Source of the DNA: Bugula neritina
Lineage: Eukaryota; Bryozoa; Gymnolaemata; Cheilostomatida; Bugulidae
Direction of reading: 5' to 3'
Assembly (NCBI GenBank): GCA_964035545.1
Contig: OZ037765.1
Location: forward strand, 62,001 to 126,000
Length of the DNA: 64,000 nucleotides
Both the position numbers and the translations under genes were made by a program. Below are positions 38,195-50,000 of this stretch, in pieces; position 1 is the stretch's first letter, and each line of letters opens with the position of its first letter. The notes beneath the pieces are model-generated. The model was not told the DNA's origin, did no database searches, and worked only from the letters and a program-made list of their open reading frames with translations.

Positions 38195-38523
38195 TGTTTA
38201 CTACACTACAGTATACTACAGTACACTGCAGTATACTACAGTATACTACAGTACACCACAGTATACTACAGTATACTACAGTACACTACAGTATACTACA
38301 GTATACTACAGTACACTGCACTATACTACAGTATACTACAGTACACTACACTGCACTATACTACACTACACAACAGTATACTGTAGTATATACTACAGTA
38401 CACTGTTGTGTAGTGTAGTACAGTGCAGTGTAGTATAGTGTAGTGTACTGTAGTGTAGTGTAGTATACTACAGTACACTACACTACAGTATACTACAGTA
38501 CAGTATACTACAGTACACTACAG
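38195..38523. repeat. Strand-switching (palindromic) minisatellite
   Basis: Copies of actacagtatactacagtac run to about 38390. Then come their reverse complement (gtgtagtgtagtacagtg and similar, 38400-38462) and the first orientation again to 38523. The whole can fold into a large imperfect hairpin. Confidence 0.88.
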
Positions 38524-38639
38524 CACATTTGTCACTTTATGTTATGTAACAATGCAAGTATTTTTAGTGCCTTGTGTATCATGTGAAAGATATTCCAGTG
38601 AATGTGTGTACTTTTTAAGTTTCACTGAATGACTGTAAC

Positions 38640-38735
38640 TGCAGCATGAAATAACTTCAGCATGAAATAACTTCAGCATGAACTAACTTCAGCATGAAAT
38701 AATTTCAGCATGAACTAACTTCAACATGAAATAAC
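38640..38735. repeat. 16-bp tandem repeat
   Basis: Six copies of cagcatgaaataactt with minor variants, about 200 bases upstream of the gene at 38930. Confidence 0.85.
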
Positions 38736-38929
38736 TGCCTTGTATTTATTTGATAAAGCTTACAAAGGTAGAGAATAGATTGCTTTGTTTACACAAGTAG
38801 GTGAGGTTAATAAACTTAGAGACAGCCTTTGACTACTAAGTCTATAGCAACAAGCTGCTTTACTCACTAAACACTGCTAGTCATTCTAACTAGCAGTGTT
38901 AACTAGTTAACTCAGTATATACTCTCAAT

Positions 38930-41900
38930 ATGGCCATGTCAAGTCTCTCTCCTGGTATTCTCTTCAGAAACAGTGGCTTCAATCAGAAACACACGCCTAC
39001 AGATGTGGCTGTCACCTCTGTAGAGGTGAAGGACAAATATCGCAGGTACTCACTGCATAAACATTGTACTCTGTGTACTCACTGTATACTATATACTCAC
39101 TATATACTCACTATATACTATATACTCACTATATACTCACTATATACTATATACTCACTATATTATACTTACTATATACTCATTATATACTATATTATAT
39201 ATTATATTATATTACATTATATTATATGTACTGTATACTAACATTTATTCACTTATCAGATCAAGTATCCCGGACAGGAAATGGCCCCCAGAAAGTCCCG
39301 TAGCCAAGGTCTATGACATCAGAAACACTTCCTCTCGACTTATTATTCTAAACAATAAGATGGAGAAGGTATGTTTATCACTCTTATGTAACATTGAACA
39401 AATATTATATAATTACATAATATAATATATAATGTAATATTACATACAATAATATATGGTATAATATTATACAATATAGGATGCAGCATATTATATTATA
39501 TAATATATCATGTAATATATGTTCAATATTATACAATATAATATAATAAATATAATATAATGTAATATTACATAGTATATATATATAATATAATATTGTA
39601 GAGTATATTATATTACACTTGTTCAGTAGTATATATACATCATATACGAGTATGTTTATGTTTTAGAGAAGTCATCTTAGAGTTCAATCTGGTAGATATA
39701 AACCAGCTGCAGATGGGTGAGTGTCCTATCCCACCCACAGTCCACATCTATGAAGTTTTGTAGCACCTAGAACAGTGGTTCCCAACCTTTTTCGTACTAT
39801 TCCCCCCCTTTCATAAATGTTGACTAATAATTTCTCCCCTTTCGAAGAGCAAAGAGATTTTATGACTTACTGAATGAGAATATATATGATCCAATGCAAT
39901 ATAATTTTTTTGTTTTATTATATTTGCATATAATGTAATTATCATAATAGTAATATTATCGTTATTTTTATGTTATAAAACACAGAGTAGTCTAATTATT
40001 AATGCTATGGCTTCATTTAATGCTTTTGTGCCAGCTTGCTTAAGTCTGGCCCATGTTAAGTCACTCTGCAGGTTAAGGCAGTTTTTCTTCTCTTTGAATT
40101 GATGAGAATCCTACCTCACACAGATAGGTGGTGCTAGATAGCACCAAAACTCTGCTTCGTCAGCTATGTTTGGGAAGAGTTTGCTTGTTGAAACCCACAA
40201 TTATTTTAGGTAAAACTGGTACATGTAAAAGTGGCACAGGTAATAATGGCACAAATGGAAAAGTAGGTAAAATGGCACACCGATGTTAAATTTTTCTAAA
40301 CTCAAACCCCAAACCCTCCACCCCAAACCCCCAACCTTTGAACCCCAAACCTCCACCCCCTAACTCAAACCCCCACCCCCAAACTCCAGAACCCCAAATA
40401 CAAACCCAAAATCCTCACCTCAAACCCCTCTTTCAAACTCCAAACCCCCACCCTTCATTGCTGAATTGTGAACCAACTCAACAAAATCCTCCTGTAACTT
40501 CTCTAAAAATGTTTCAACAAAGCATTGCAATGGGTCACATGTCAAGTTAGGGAGGTTGTTCAGAGAAATACAGTTAAAACTTCATTAAAAGTTCAGAGAA
40601 ATGCCTAGAAGTTTTTTTGAAAAATGATCTGGAACAGGAGGTGTCCAGTAAAAATGGTCCAGGTAAAAATAGTCCAGGTAAAAAAGGCACAAATGGAAAA
40701 TTAAGTAAAAATGGCACATTTTCTAAATTAGCATTGTAGATTTGAGTTGGGGGTTTGGCGTTCAGAATGGGGGGTTTGGAGGTTTGGGAAAAATTAAAAC
40801 CAGTGTGCAATTTTTACCTGTGCCATCTTTACCTAAAATCGGAACAGGTTCTTCTCCAATAAAAGTTCATCGAGTGTGGGGAAAAGCACCATATTTTCGA
40901 TAGAAGCCACCACTATAATTGTGTAACTTTAAAAACATTGCTGCTGCTATGACAAGCAATGACATGATGATTGCACTTCTGCATTTTTAGGTTCAGATTA
41001 TTTAGTGTAGCAAATAAATTCACTAGGTATGTAGTATACAGTTCATAGAGATTGACTTGCATGGCTGCTAAAAGTTTGGCTTGTTGGTTTTTGCATATTT
41101 TTGACCTTCATTTGAAATAGAACAGAGAACAGTTAGGGTAGAGTAATTAATAAACACATCCATGTAAAAGTAAACTGAGATTGCAGAATATGGCTTGGTT
41201 AAATAGATGAACTAAAAAGAAGATTTATAGATATGCATATACATGTAACTTGCAAAAGTTCAAAAATAAATTGCGTCAATTTTTCAAAATCCAACTCCCA
41301 CCCCCCCTCTAAAATGTCTAAATTCCTCCCGAGGGGTAATTCCCCCCAGGTTGGGAACCGCTGACCTAGAGCTATGTTGTGGGACAGAGATTTACTCATT
41401 GAACTGGAAAAGAGTTCATTAGATATACTACTTTGTGTGTTTGCAAGTTACAATATATATTATTGAGTTGTCTTTGTTTAACTGCAGCGGGTCTGAGAAG
41501 GTCACCAGAGGTCAAGAATCAGCTCACGATAGGCACTTTAGAGGTGAGCAGAGATAATAGCGTATAGTATATAGTGTATAGCATATAGTGTAGCATATAT
41601 ATAATATGCTACATACTATACACTACATGATACATGCTAGTCACTACATGCTATACACTATGCACTATATGCTACACACTATATGCTATACACTATATAC
41701 TATACGCTATGCACCATATGCTATACAGTATACACTATACACTGCATGCTATACACTATATGCTATACACTATACACTGCATGCTATACACTATACACTG
41801 CATGCTATACACTATACACTGCATGCTATACACTATACACTGCATGCTATACACTATACACTGCATGCTATACACTATATGCTATACATTCTTCTAGTCA

Positions 41901-44900
41901 GCTCAGCCAATCCAACCCGCCATGAAACCTGTGCTGACTCTAGCTCCCCCCGCTTCATTCCACCCCCCAGAGCCACCTTTTCCGACAGCAACCCTCATGG
42001 CAGCAGCCGTCATTCACCGCGACGTCACAACACTGCACAGTCCAACCAGCAATCCGAATGGCATCACTTTAGTAGCCAAGTCAGCAAGGGCTTACGGGCG
42101 TACACCACACCCCCTCATTGCGGCAAATCTAGACCGAGAAAGAGCTCTATTGAACCTCCGCCTTGCTTCAGGTGATTTCTCAGCAAACTTCCTTGTGTTC
42201 AACTGAGAGGATCATGTCACATGACACTGCAACATGTCACATGACACTACAACATGTCACATGATACTGCAACATGTCACAAGACACTGCAACATGTCAC
42301 ATGACACTGCAACATGTCACATGACACTGCAACATGACACTACAACATGTCACATGACACTGCAACATGTCATGTGATATGTTGCATTGTCATGTGACAT
42401 GTTGTAGTGTCATGTGACATGCTGCAATGTCATGTGACATGTTGTAGTGTCATGTGACATGTTGTAGTGGCATTTGACATGTTGTAGTGGCATGTGACAT
42501 GTTGAAGTGTCAAATGACATCACAGTAGGTTGTGTTGGCAGTATACAACATGTGCCCAAGGTTTACTGACAAGCTGACTCACATATAACCTGGTTCTCGT
42601 TCTCATGTACAGGAGGGACAAAAAGTGGCTGCAGCATCCAGATATGACGTACGGACAGATGAAGTATATGAACACAATAGCCCGAACGTATGACATCACA
42701 GATTTGAAAAAACTCAAACAGGCCCAGTATGTGCAGCTGATATACAGAGAGCAGCAGAGAGGTGAGTCCAAGTCTTTAATAGTCTGTTATACTCTTTAAT
42801 AGTATATACTATAACTCTGTTATACTCTTTAATAGTATATACTATAACTCTGTTATACTCTTTAATAGTATACTATAACTCTGTTATACTCTTTAATAGT
42901 ATACTATAACTCTGTTATACTCTTTAATAGTATACTATAACTCTGTTATACTCTTTAATAGTATATACTATAACTCTGTTATACTCTTTAATAGTATATA
43001 CTATAACTCTGTTATACTCTTTAATAATATACTATAACTCTGTTATACTCTTTAATAGTATACTATAACTCTGTTATACTCTTTAATAGTATATACTATA
43101 ACTCTGTTATACTCTTTAATAGTATATACTATAACTCTGTTATACTCTTTAATAGTATATACTATAACTCTGTTATACTCTTTAATAGTATATACTATAA
43201 CTCTGTTATACTCTTTAATAGTATACTATAACTCTGTTATACTCTTTAATAGTATACTATAACTCTGTTATACTCTTTGATAGTATACTATAACTCTGTT
43301 ATACTCTTTGCAGCACTCAGTAAGTATATCTGGTTTATGATTGACCGAAACAAACAGCATGCTGACCCACATTTCACACTTCAGGCTGCCTCATAATTTA
43401 ATCGTTTCTAGCATATTTCTAACATGCTTTCTAGCATATATATAACATGCTTATGTAACATATTTCTAGCATATATATAACATGCTTATATAACATATTT
43501 CTAGCATATATATAACATAACATGCTTATATATAACATATTACTTTTAGCCTATTATTTTTAGCCTCAAAGTTCATATTATTCAGATGGATTGTAGCCCA
43601 ACATATCACTAAATATGCTGCTGTGTAGATTTCTTTACCCCAGAAGAATATAAAAAGTACTTAGCCTACCTGAACAGTGACAGAGTGCGGCAGTTCAACT
43701 CATCCCCCCCTCCCAAACACAGGTCAAAAGGCAGGAAACCTAAATCTGGAAACAGTAGAGACAAGAACAGCCAATCAGAAAACCAGAAAGAGACGTCTGT
43801 AAAGACAAACAGACAGACTGCACCTCGACCTGTAGAGACGAGGAATAAACATGTAAACATATGCGCATAGTATATTATCATATAAACATATAGACATATG
43901 CTTATAGTATATTATCATATAAACATGTAGACATATGCTTATAGTATATTATCATATAAACATATAGACATATGCGCATAGTATATTGTCATATAAACAT
44001 ATAGACATATGCTTATAGTATATTATCATATAAACATATAGACATATGCTTATAGTATATTGTCATATAAACATATAGACATATGCGCATAGTATATTGT
44101 CATATAAACATATAGACATATGCGCATAGTATATTGTCATATAAACATATAGACATATGCTTATAGTATATTATCATATAAACATATAGACATATGCTTA
44201 TAGTATATTATCATATAAACATATAGACATATGCTTATAGTATATTATCATATAAACATATAGACATATGCGCATAGTATATTATCATATAAACATATAG
44301 ACATATGCTTATAGTATATTATCATATAAACATATAGACATATGCGCATAGTATGTTATAATATAAACATATAGACATATGCTTATAGTATATTATCATA
44401 TAAACATATAGACATATGCGCATAGTATGTTATAATATAAACATATAGACATATGCGCATAGTATGTTATAATATAAACATATAGACATATGCGCATAGT
44501 ATGTTATCATATAAACATATAGACATATGCTTATAGTATATTATCATATAAACATATAGACATATGCTTATAGTATATTATCATATAAACATATAGACAT
44601 ATGCGCATAGTATATTGTCATATAAACATATAGACATATGCTTATAGTATATTATCATATAAACATATAGACATATGCTTATAGTATATTATCATATAAA
44701 CATATAGACATATGCGCATAGTATATTGTCATATAAACATATAGACATATGCTTATAGTATATTATCATATAAACATATAAACATATGCTTATAGTATAT
44801 TATCATATAAACATATAAACATATGCTTATAGTATATTATCATATAAACATATAGACATATGCGCATAGTATATTATCATATAAACATATAGACATATGC

Positions 44901-46177
44901 GCATAGTATGTTATAATATAGACATATGCATACAGTATATCACCATATAGACATATGCATATACTACTGTCATATTATATTAGCATAATGCTGTATAATT
45001 TGATGTCAGTAATTCCTAAATATTGCAGATGAATGAAACAGAAGGAGCACAGGCTAGGAGGGAAGCAGAAGGAGCACAGGCTAGGAGGGAAGCAGAAGGA
45101 GACCAGACTAGGAGAGAAGCAGAAGGAGCACAGACTAGGAGAGAAGCAGACGGAGACCAGGAAGGGGACACGACTCAGTACATCATGTACGCTCAGTCAG
45201 AAAATCCTCCCAAAGGCGGACACAGAGCTGGAGAACAGAACGCAGATGAAAACATTTCCACCAGAGCCAGCAGACCAAAAAGTTCCAAGTTGAGAAATAG
45301 AGAAGGCAGTCAACAGAAAGCAGGAAATGGGGGACGGTCACGGAGCCACTCGTCTACTAGTAGCAGTTCTTCTAGTAGCAGTTCATCTGCAAGGTTAGGA
45401 GTTGAGGCTATATACCTAGCTAGTAAATTAGGTTGCTGTTAATAATATAATTATGTCCCTCACAGAGTAGCTCAATCTATTCACTGTTCAAACTGATTCA
45501 TTGCCATGTTAACATGTTTGTTGAACTTTCTGTTATAGTGATGAAGATAAAACTAAGTATTGGAGACAGCCAGCTCCTCCTGTACAAGAGAGAGAACCAG
45601 GTGCGTAACCATAGCAATAGTGCGGCTATAGTTCCACACAGTAGTCATGGTAACTTTGTTGCTAGGCAGCACCTGTTGGCATACTGTGTAGGTTAGCCAA
45701 CAGTAACTGAGCTTAATTTGTTGAAGTTAAATTACTTTTAGATGGAACAGGGTTGATAATGACCACAAACAAAGATTTAGATAAGGATGGCGAGACTTTG
45801 GGCAGGGTTTCTTCAACACAGCAAACAGCAGATGGTGAGGGAGAAATGACATCTGCTGAAACCAGTTCTCCAGTAGAGCTGGAGAAAGAGGGTGAGTTAC
45901 TTACCAGTTACTAGATACTAATACTCAGTTACTAGTATTTAATAACTATTAACTAGGTACAACTAACTAATTACTAGGTACAACTAACTAATTACTAGTA
46001 ACTAATGAAATATTCACCCATTCAGCTCCAGAAGACTCTGCTGAACTGAAAGAAACATATGATATCGAGAGCAGAGATGGTTCCAAGACCAGAGTCTTTG
46101 GGGAGGATGTGCATACTGGAAGGAAATCCTCTAGAGCTGAAGACAACGCAGGTAGTAGAAGAAAGCAACTCCAATAA
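38930..46177 (+). CDS. Uncharacterised basic, Ser/Pro-rich protein, at least 12 exons
   Basis: I do not recognise the family. Exons from splice motifs and phase: 38930-39045, 39260-39368, 39667-39716, 41488-41543, 41898-42171, 42613-42761, (6-nt microexon 43312-43317), 43629-43852, 45029-45393, 45539-45600, 45742-45891, 46026-46177; all phases agree and give about 568-570 residues. Starts MAMSSLSPGILFRNSG. The only region that looks folded is exon 6 to 8 (DMTYGQMKYMNTIARTYDIT, QLIYREQQR, FFTPEEYKKYLAYLN), probably helical. Around it are basic, Ser/Arg/Pro-rich stretches. Exon 9 encodes five copies of a nine-residue repeat (AEGAQARRE) and a serine run. The C-terminus is acidic and polar. No signal peptide or membrane segment. 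A cytoskeletal or ciliary protein is possible but unsupported. The length of uninterrupted phase agreement is the main reason to call it real. Confidence 0.72.
39046..39240 (+). repeat. Short minisatellite in intron 1 of the uncharacterised gene
   Basis: Tandem tactcactatatactata units that begin at the donor itself (cgcag/gtactcactg). It is followed by AT-rich sequence. Confidence 0.85.
39390..39640 (+). repeat. AT-rich low-complexity intron 2
   Basis: Irregular atataatataat runs with no clear unit, between the donor at 39369 and the acceptor ttttag at 39666. Confidence 0.7.
39773..41363. mobile_element. hAT-like DNA transposon remnant in intron 3
   Basis: Terminal inverted repeats cagtggttcccaacct (39773-39788) and aggttgggaaccgctg (41348-41363) match at 15 of 16 bases. 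They are flanked by 8-bp direct repeats acctagaa (39765-39772) and acctagag (41364-41371), as expected for hAT elements. About 1.6 kb; no transposase ORF survives, so it is non-autonomous or decayed. A second inverted repeat inside (attttaggtaaa at 40203-40214 and its complement at 40828-40839) encloses many copies of a ggtaaaaatggcac-like motif and a C-rich stretch, which suggests a nested element. Confidence 0.78.
41560..41890 (+). repeat. 21-bp minisatellite, intron 4 of the uncharacterised gene
   Basis: Irregular ctatacactata copies become a regular 21-bp array (catgctatacactatacact plus g) at 41745-41870, ending just before the acceptor ttctag at 41897. Confidence 0.9.
42211..42525 (+). 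repeat. Strand-switching 20-bp minisatellite, intron 5
   Basis: Left half: about eight copies of acatgtcacatgacactgca. At about 42370 the orientation flips and the right half has gttgtagtgtcatgtgacat copies, the reverse complement. The whole is an inverted repeat of about 150 bases per arm. Confidence 0.92.
42776..43310 (+). repeat. 31 to 33-bp minisatellite with acceptor-like units, intron 6
   Basis: About 17 copies of a unit starting actctttaatagtatatact and ending aactctgttat. Each has tactctttaatag, which resembles the real acceptor tactctttgcag that closes the array at 43311. Confidence 0.93.
43318..43628 (+). other. Intron between the candidate microexon and exon 8
   Basis: Contains an irregular repeat of taacatgcttatataacata (43425-43545). 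Acceptor tgtgtag at 43628. Confidence 0.6.
43853..44965 (+). repeat. 37-bp minisatellite, intron 8 of the uncharacterised gene
   Basis: About 30 copies of a unit starting atataaacatatagacatat, with alternating gcgcat and gcttat variants. It starts at the donor: the exon end aataaacat/gtaaacat resembles the unit's own ataaacat. Confidence 0.93.
45035..45165 (+). repeat. Coding 27-bp minisatellite, exon 9
   Basis: Five in-frame copies of a nine-codon unit (AEGAQARRE with Thr and Asp variants). Confidence 0.88.
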
Positions 46178-47053
46178 TGCCTCATGAATTTTCTGGCGAT
46201 TTCCATTATATAATACCGGGAGATAGGAAAGAGCAGACTCAGTTGTAGAGTAATTAGATATATAGAGGTTGAATTACATGCTTAGTTTACTAGAGTAACA
46301 ATGCAGAGAGGGTCTATGCAACATCTAAGCTTGTAAACAGCTATATATGCTGAAAATTTTTTGGGAGAAAGCAACTTTATATTTTTATATTTATTTTCAT
46401 ACTATATTTTAGAATAAAAAAATACATCATTCATAAAAATGTAAACTTTTTTAAAGCAGAATTACTTGACTTATAAGATGGACACACCTGAACACACCTG
46501 CAAACACCTGAACACGCCTGAACACACCTGCTAACACCTGAACGTGGTGTTAGTAAAGAGTCTGTGTGACATAACTTTGGCATTGAAGCTTTGAATAAAT
46601 TAGATGACTCAGTTATGACTCATCCAGTAGAATCTACGAAATCTACAGTAGAATATATACTTTCTGCAGTAGAATATATACTTTCTACAGTAGAATATAT
46701 ACTTTCTACAGTAAAATATATACTTTCTGCAGTAGAATAATTTATATACTTTCTACAGTAAAATATATACTTTCTACAGTAGAATATATACTTTCTACAG
46801 TAAAATATATACTTTCTACAGTAGAATATATACTTTCTACAGTAAAATATATACTTTCTGCAGTAGAATATATACTTTCTGCAATAGAATATATACATTA
46901 TACACTAGAATAAACACATAGATGTTTATATTTGAGATCAGCTGACAGCCAATAAGGCGAAATGACTCGTTGAATATAATCTGGCCAATCAGAGTGCATA
47001 GACTAGTTAGAACTGCCCAATCAGAAAAGAACTAAAGTCTGAAGTACTGTTTG
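46178..47053. other. Convergent spacer between the uncharacterised gene and TRIC
   Basis: No gene seen. Holds a decayed 10-bp repeat (aacacacctg, 46480-46545) and a 21-bp array (46625-46910). Confidence 0.6.
46625..46910. repeat. 21-bp minisatellite
   Basis: About 13 copies of agtagaatatatactttcta plus c, with aaa/gaa and tac/tgc variants. The period keeps one frame open, giving an artefactual ORF. Confidence 0.92.
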
Positions 47054-50000
47054 TTAACTTTTCTTGACTTTAGTGTGAGTTTCTCCATTATTGTGAGCGT
47101 TGTTGTTCCTGGGAGAGGTGGAAGTGACACGTTTGTACGCCTCCCACATGCCCCCAAACACCACTGAGCAGGCGAGGTTCTCAAAGGGGACAAACGGGTC
47201 GCCGATGAAGCCCCAGGTGATGCAGAGACGCAGGTAGACACACACAGCCATTGCAGAGGCAAACAGAATGCTGTGGTCTGATTGGATGAGAGAGAATGTC
47301 TCGAGAGAGAAGAGCAGGGAGAGTGCGGCACTCGTCTTGAACACACTGTAAAGAGTTGAGAGAGAGTAGGACTAAGGCTACATGGTGTGTCCCGTATTTT
47401 ATTATGTGTACTATGCACTTAGTCTATTGTTAGCAAGAGTGTTATAATATCCACTTACCTTGAAGGAAAGAGAAACCTACAACAGAAAAATATTTTAGAC
47501 TATATAATATCTCAGACTATATATAATATCTCAAACTATATATAATATCTCAGACTATACAATATCTCAGACTATATATAATATCTCAGACTATATATAA
47601 TATCTCAGACTATATATAATATCTCAGACTATATAATATCTCAGACTATATACAATACCTCAGACTATATAATATCTCAGACTATATAATATCTCAGACT
47701 ATATAATATCTCAGACTATATACAATATCTCAGACTATATATAATATCTCAGACTATATATAATATCTCAGACTATATATAATATCTCAGACTATATATA
47801 ATATCTCAGACTATATAATATCTCAGACTATATATAATACCTCAGACTATATAATATCTCAGACTATATATAATATCTCAGACTATATATAATATCTCAG
47901 ACTATATATAATATCTCAGACTATATATAATATCTCAGACTATATATAATATCTCAGACTATATACAATACCTCAGACTATATAATATCTCAGACTATAT
48001 ATAATATCTCAGACTATATATAATATCTCAGACTATATGATATCTCAGACTATATATAATATCTCAGACTATATATAATATCTCAGACTATATAATATCT
48101 CAGACTATATAATATATCTCAGACTATATATAATATCTCAGACTATATAATATCTCAGACTATATATAATATCTCAGACTATATAATATCTCAGACTATA
48201 TAATATCTCAGACTATATACAATATCTCAGACTATATAATATCTCAGACTATATATAATATCTCAGACTATATAATATCTCAGACTATATATAATATCTC
48301 AGACTATATATAATATCTCAGACTATATATAATATCTCAGACTATATAATATCTCAGACTATATAATATCTCAGACTATATAATATCTCAGACTATATAA
48401 TATCTCAGACTATATATAATATCTCAGACTATATATAATACCTCAGACTATATATAATATCTCAGACTATATAATATCTCAGACTATATACAATATCTCA
48501 GACTATATATAATATCTCAGACTATATACAATATCTCAGACTACATAATATCTCAGACTATATATAATATCTCAGACTATATAATATCTCAGACTATATA
48601 TAATATCTCAGACTATATAATATCTCAGACTATATATAATATCTCAGACTATATAATATCTCAGACTATATATAATATCTCAGACTATATAATATCTCAG
48701 ACTATATAATATCTCAGACTATATATAATATCTCAGACTACATACAATATCTCAGACTATATATAATATCTCAGACTATATAATATCTCAGACTATATAA
48801 TATCTCAGACTATATATAATACCTCAGACTATATATAATATCTCAGACTATATAATATCTCAGACTATATATAATATCTCAGACTATATAATATCTCAGA
48901 CTATATAATATCTCAGACTATATATAATATCTCAGACTATATAATATCTCAGACTATATATAATATCTCAGACTATATATAATATCTCAGACTATATATA
49001 ATATCTCAGACTATATATAATATCTCAGACTATATATAATATCTCAGACTATATATAATATCTCAGACTATATATAATATCTCAGACTATATATAATATC
49101 TCAGACTATATAATATCTCAGACTATATATAATATCTCAGACTATATATAATATCTCAGACTATATAATATCTCAGACTATATATAATATCTCAGACTAT
49201 ATATAATATCTCAGACTATATATAATATCTCAGACTATATATAATATCTCAGACTATATATAATATCTCAGACTACATATAATATCTCAGACTATATAAT
49301 ATCTCAGACTATATATAATATCTCAGACTATATACAATATCTCAGACTATATAATATCTCAGACTATATAATATCTCAGACTATATATAATATCTCAGAC
49401 TATATAATATCTCAGACTATATATAATATCTCAGACTATATAATATCTCAGACTATATATAATATCTCAGACTATATATAATATCTCAGACTATATAATA
49501 TCTCAGACTATATATAATATCTCAGACTATATATAATATCTCAGACTATATAATATCTCAGACTATATATAATATCTCAGACTATATATAATATCTCAGA
49601 CTATATAATATCTCAGACTATATAATATCTCAGACTATATAATATCTCAGACTATATAATATCTCAGACTATATATAATATCTCAGACTATATATAATAC
49701 CTCAGACTATATATAATATCTCAGACTATATATAATATCTCAGACTATATATAATATCTCAGACTATATATAATATCTCAGACTATATATAATATCTCAG
49801 ACTACATATAATATCTCAGACTATATAATATCTCAAACTATATATAATATCTCAGACTATATATAATATCTCAGACTATATACAATATCTCAGACTACCT
49901 ATATAATATCTCAGACTATATAATATCTCAGACTATATAATATCTCAGACTATATAATATCTCAGACTATATATAATATCTCAGACTATATAATATCTCA

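Larger units (their letters stand above)
37127..38929. other. Intergenic DNA between the gypsy element and the next gene
   Basis: AT-rich, no gene recognised. Contains a short cg run near 37912-37923, an inverted minisatellite (38195-38523) and a 16-bp repeat (38640-38735). The last 200 bases should hold the promoter of the gene starting at 38930. Confidence 0.55.
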
